The notes beneath the pieces were generated by a model. It saw only the letters and a program-made list of their open reading frames with translations, did no database searches and had not been told where the DNA came from. A program made the translations under genes and the position numbers. From Galbula dea (taxonomy: Eukaryota; Chordata; Aves; Piciformes; Galbulidae), in assembly GCA_013399015.1 (NCBI GenBank), contig VWZX01001949.1, forward strand, positions 558,001 through 622,000: a stretch of DNA of 64,000 nt, given 5' to 3'. This document shows positions 61,679-64,000 of this stretch, one piece after another (within the stretch, counting starts at the first letter, position 1; each line of letters opens with the position of its first letter).

Positions 61679-62650
61679 ATGCAGAAGGGCACACAGGAAG
61701 GGCGTGTAGATCTCCCAGCTCCACCAGGGATGTTATCTACCCAGCAGAAGGCCATGATGTCTCTAAAGTCTGCACCCACCATGACTGACACAGCTTCACA
61801 CACAGAGCTCCGATGGGAATATGCTGTCGCCCAGGTGTCAGGCTGCTCTTACACCCATACAGGACAACAACAGTGAGCACACCTGCAGGGAATGTGTCCA
61901 GGTAGAGGAACTGCTCCAGTCAGTAACAGAGCTCCAGGAAAAGGTGAGGAGTTTGAGGAGTATCAGAGAGTCTGAGAGGGAGATAAACTACTGAAACAGC
62001 ACCCTACCTTCCTTGGAACAGGCCTGTCAAGCAGACAGGACACATAATATGGAGGATTCCCTATCATCTTCCTACTCATCAGAACACAGGGACTAGGGGG
62101 CAGTGGTGACAAGTCCCATTGCAGCAGTCTCATCTTCTCCATGACTACCCCACCTCCCAGGCAACCCTGCATAATAGGAATGAAGCTCTGTAAGTGGAAA
62201 CAAACAATGATGAGAATGATTGTTCACCTAGCTTGGAGGTGTCACCAAAGTTCACTCAGACTATCCCCTGTGTCAGAACTGCATCCCTAAAGAAAAAAAA
62301 AAAAAGAGTCATTGACATAGGAGACTCTCTTCTGAGGGAAGCAGGATGTCCAATATGCCAACTGGACCCATTACTTGTGGAAGTCTGCTGTCTCCCTGGA
62401 TTCTGGTTTAAAGACACAAAGAGAAAACTTCCTACCCCAGTACAGCCCTTATATTGCTAGCCATTGTTGATTTTTCAGGTAGGCAGCAACGAAGTTGCAA
62501 CAAGAAGTCCAAGGACAACCAGACAGATTTCAGGACCTCTGGACAACTGGTTAAGTGATTAGAAGAGCAGGTAGTGTTCTCCTCTGTATTTCCAGTCACA
62601 GGGATTGATGAGGGAAGAAACAGGAAAAGCCATATGTCTGTTCACAGCTT
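61679..62650 (+). pseudogene. Decayed CR1 ORF1 (zinc-binding/coiled-coil part plus GDSL esterase domain)
   Basis: This is a remnant of the first protein of a CR1 retrotransposon, which in this family carries an N-terminal Cys-rich and coiled-coil part and a C-terminal SGNH/GDSL esterase domain. The order is kept, but the frame changes several times. 61679-61876 gives 'PTMTDTASHTELRWEYAVAQ'. From about 61875, in another frame, a Cys-x2-Cys ('HTCRECVQVEELLQ', Cys codons 61884 and 61893) leads into a charged helix. From 62194 a third frame reaches 'RVIDIGDSLLREAGCP' (the Gly-Asp-Ser-Leu block at 62320-62331) and 'VEVCCLPG'. After a stop, the same frame gives 'VGSNEVATRSPRT' (GxN block, 62479 on). 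A further shift gives 'FSSVFPVTGIDEGRNRKSH' near 62576-62632. With stops and shifts it cannot make the protein. ORF2 does not follow. Domain assignment is from memory of CR1 ORF1; a related CR1-like family is possible. Confidence 0.8.
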
Positions 62651-64000
62651 TGTCAACCCCTTGCAAGATGCTTGTAGGTCTACAAATCCTGCCCTGAGCA
62701 CAACTCTTGCACCTCATCTCTTCCTGTGCTGCCTACTGGAAGGCAGTAGAAGCATGCTCTTAAACAAAGTGTACCCTACTACACTTGTTTGTGCAACCCT
62801 TGGCTCAAGGTCTATTAAGTGTATAACTGTGAATCTTTTATTCCTTAAAAATTCTAGTTCCTGTTAAAATAAAACTCCTTTTAGCCTATGTGGTGTGGAT
62901 ACATTTGATAAGGAACACGTCCTTATATGAACCCAGTGGCTATTCAAACCTGTAAAGGTTTTGCTCATTGTATTTATCTGAGAGAGCTACATGAGCCTGT
63001 CCCTATATCCTGTCTGCATGGCTTGCTGCCCTTCCTGAGAGCTCATTAGGCAATTGAATTGCACACAGGACCTGACCAAAACCCCACTGGAGCCAGTGAA
63101 TGATTTTCTATTGATCTAAGCCCTTGAACTACAGCAGTACAGGAGAAGAAAATTGGGCAAAGATTATGCATTCAACCCATCAAGATAATACCTGAATTTC
63201 CTTCTCTGCCTTACTTTTTTTAATTTTTCTTTTCTTTTTTCTTTTTTTTCCCCTAAATTTTTTGTCTTTTTTGGATTTCAAACTATTTGGTTCAGATTTC
63301 CCTTCTATGAACCTGCTTGCATATCTAAATGTAGTTACTAGTGGGGGAAGATGAGAAAAAGGAAATCAGGGCAAAACTGCAATAAATGAAGGTTTCTTTA
63401 ACACTCCAACAGACAGGAGGGTGGGAGTAAACCACAAATTATTATAAGAATAGTTACACTATTAAAACAATAACAGAAAGAAAGCAAAATACATTATGGC
63501 TTTGCAATTAAATAGCATCTTATATCTGATGATTTCCTTGTGCTTTATGAACTTCAGCTAATTAAATCTTCCTCGTGCATGATATGCAGAAGGCACTAAT
63601 CCTCAAGAAGAGTTTCAAATCACTGCATTAAGTTGGAGTACAAACCACACTGTCCTTCCCCAGGAAATGAGCACTTTTCTTTGGAAAAATCGTGTTTGCT
63701 GTATCTGCTTTGGAAAAGGTCCTCCCCATTCAAACAGAAAAGTAGCTGAGGAAATGAAATTTTAATTTACCTGAGTTTACACAAGGCAGTTTAGGTTGAG
63801 AGAACCTGAATTTCTTAAAAAGCAACAGTTAAAGTCTGTGAAAAAAAAATCATAACTGGAAAAGAATGAAAAACAAAAGCTACATGGATTCTGCAATAAC
63901 TGCAACATCATCTTCCTTTTCTGCATCCTGTTTGCCTGCTCTTCCCCTTGCCTGACCTGTTGAACCAGAGACAAGTGAGTTTTCAGCCTGGAAAAAAAAT
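62651..64000. other. Unique AT-rich DNA, no gene seen
   Basis: About 1.35 kb from the end of the CR1 ORF1 relic to the window edge. No CR1 ORF2, CR1 3' end, exon or RNA gene was recognised. It contains the pyrimidine tract at 63224-63254 and a 9-nt A-run at 63841-63849. Confidence 0.4.
63224..63254 (+). repeat. 31-bp homopyrimidine tract
   Basis: An unbroken C/T run ('tttttcttttcttttttc' onward to 'ttttcccct'), mostly T, inside a longer T-rich stretch (63211-63272). It is low-complexity and noncoding. Confidence 0.85.

Noticed and set aside
1..64000. CRISPR array, operon or other prokaryotic system
   Set aside because: No regularly spaced direct repeats, no dense coding and no ribosome binding sites. 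The repeats are of avian retrotransposon type.

Overview
This window reads as a bird nuclear chromosome, in an intergenic or deep intronic position. The evidence is the repeat content: several copies of the CR1 non-LTR retrotransposon with the avian 3' end (a 'cccttccaac' block followed by an 'attctgtg'-type tail), and one solo or partial LTR of a kind common in bird endogenous retroviruses. Base composition is AT-rich. Nothing looks bacterial: there are no operons, ribosome binding sites or dense coding. No intact protein-coding gene, rRNA or tRNA was recognised on either strand. Open frames in the unique DNA are at or close to chance length, lack recognisable domains and mostly do not start at ATG.

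Layout. 1-2130: two CR1 3' ends and an avian ERV LTR, with unique DNA between. 2130-6880: unique AT-rich DNA. 6880-7700: a CR1 3' segment that keeps the C-terminal part of ORF2, followed about 290 bp later by a second CR1 3' end in opposite orientation. 7700-55700: about 48 kb of mostly unique DNA with little recognisable interspersed repeat (a CR1 tail at about 45.0 kb), a 35-bp tandem duplication at 36.4 kb, a 40-bp strictly alternating purine-pyrimidine tract at 41.9 kb, and a set of unusually good inverted repeats (16.6, 29.3, 30.2, 31.0, 39.3 and 51.9 kb). 55700-59070: two more CR1 segments. 59860-61430: homopurine and A/C-rich low-complexity tracts and a G-run cluster. 61680-62650: a broken CR1 ORF1 that still shows the GDSL and GxN blocks of its esterase domain. 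62650-64000: unique DNA with a pyrimidine tract.

No genes here work together as a system. All coding remnants are decayed retrotransposon sequence. I found no convincing new biological system. The items most worth a second look are the 31-bp near-perfect palindrome at 51937-51967, the bulged hairpin at 31014-31046, the Z-DNA-prone tract at 41938-41977, the CR1 copy that kept ORF1 but lost ORF2 and its 3' end, and the oppositely oriented CR1 pair near 7 kb. Repeat identifications rest on recognition from memory, not on a database search.
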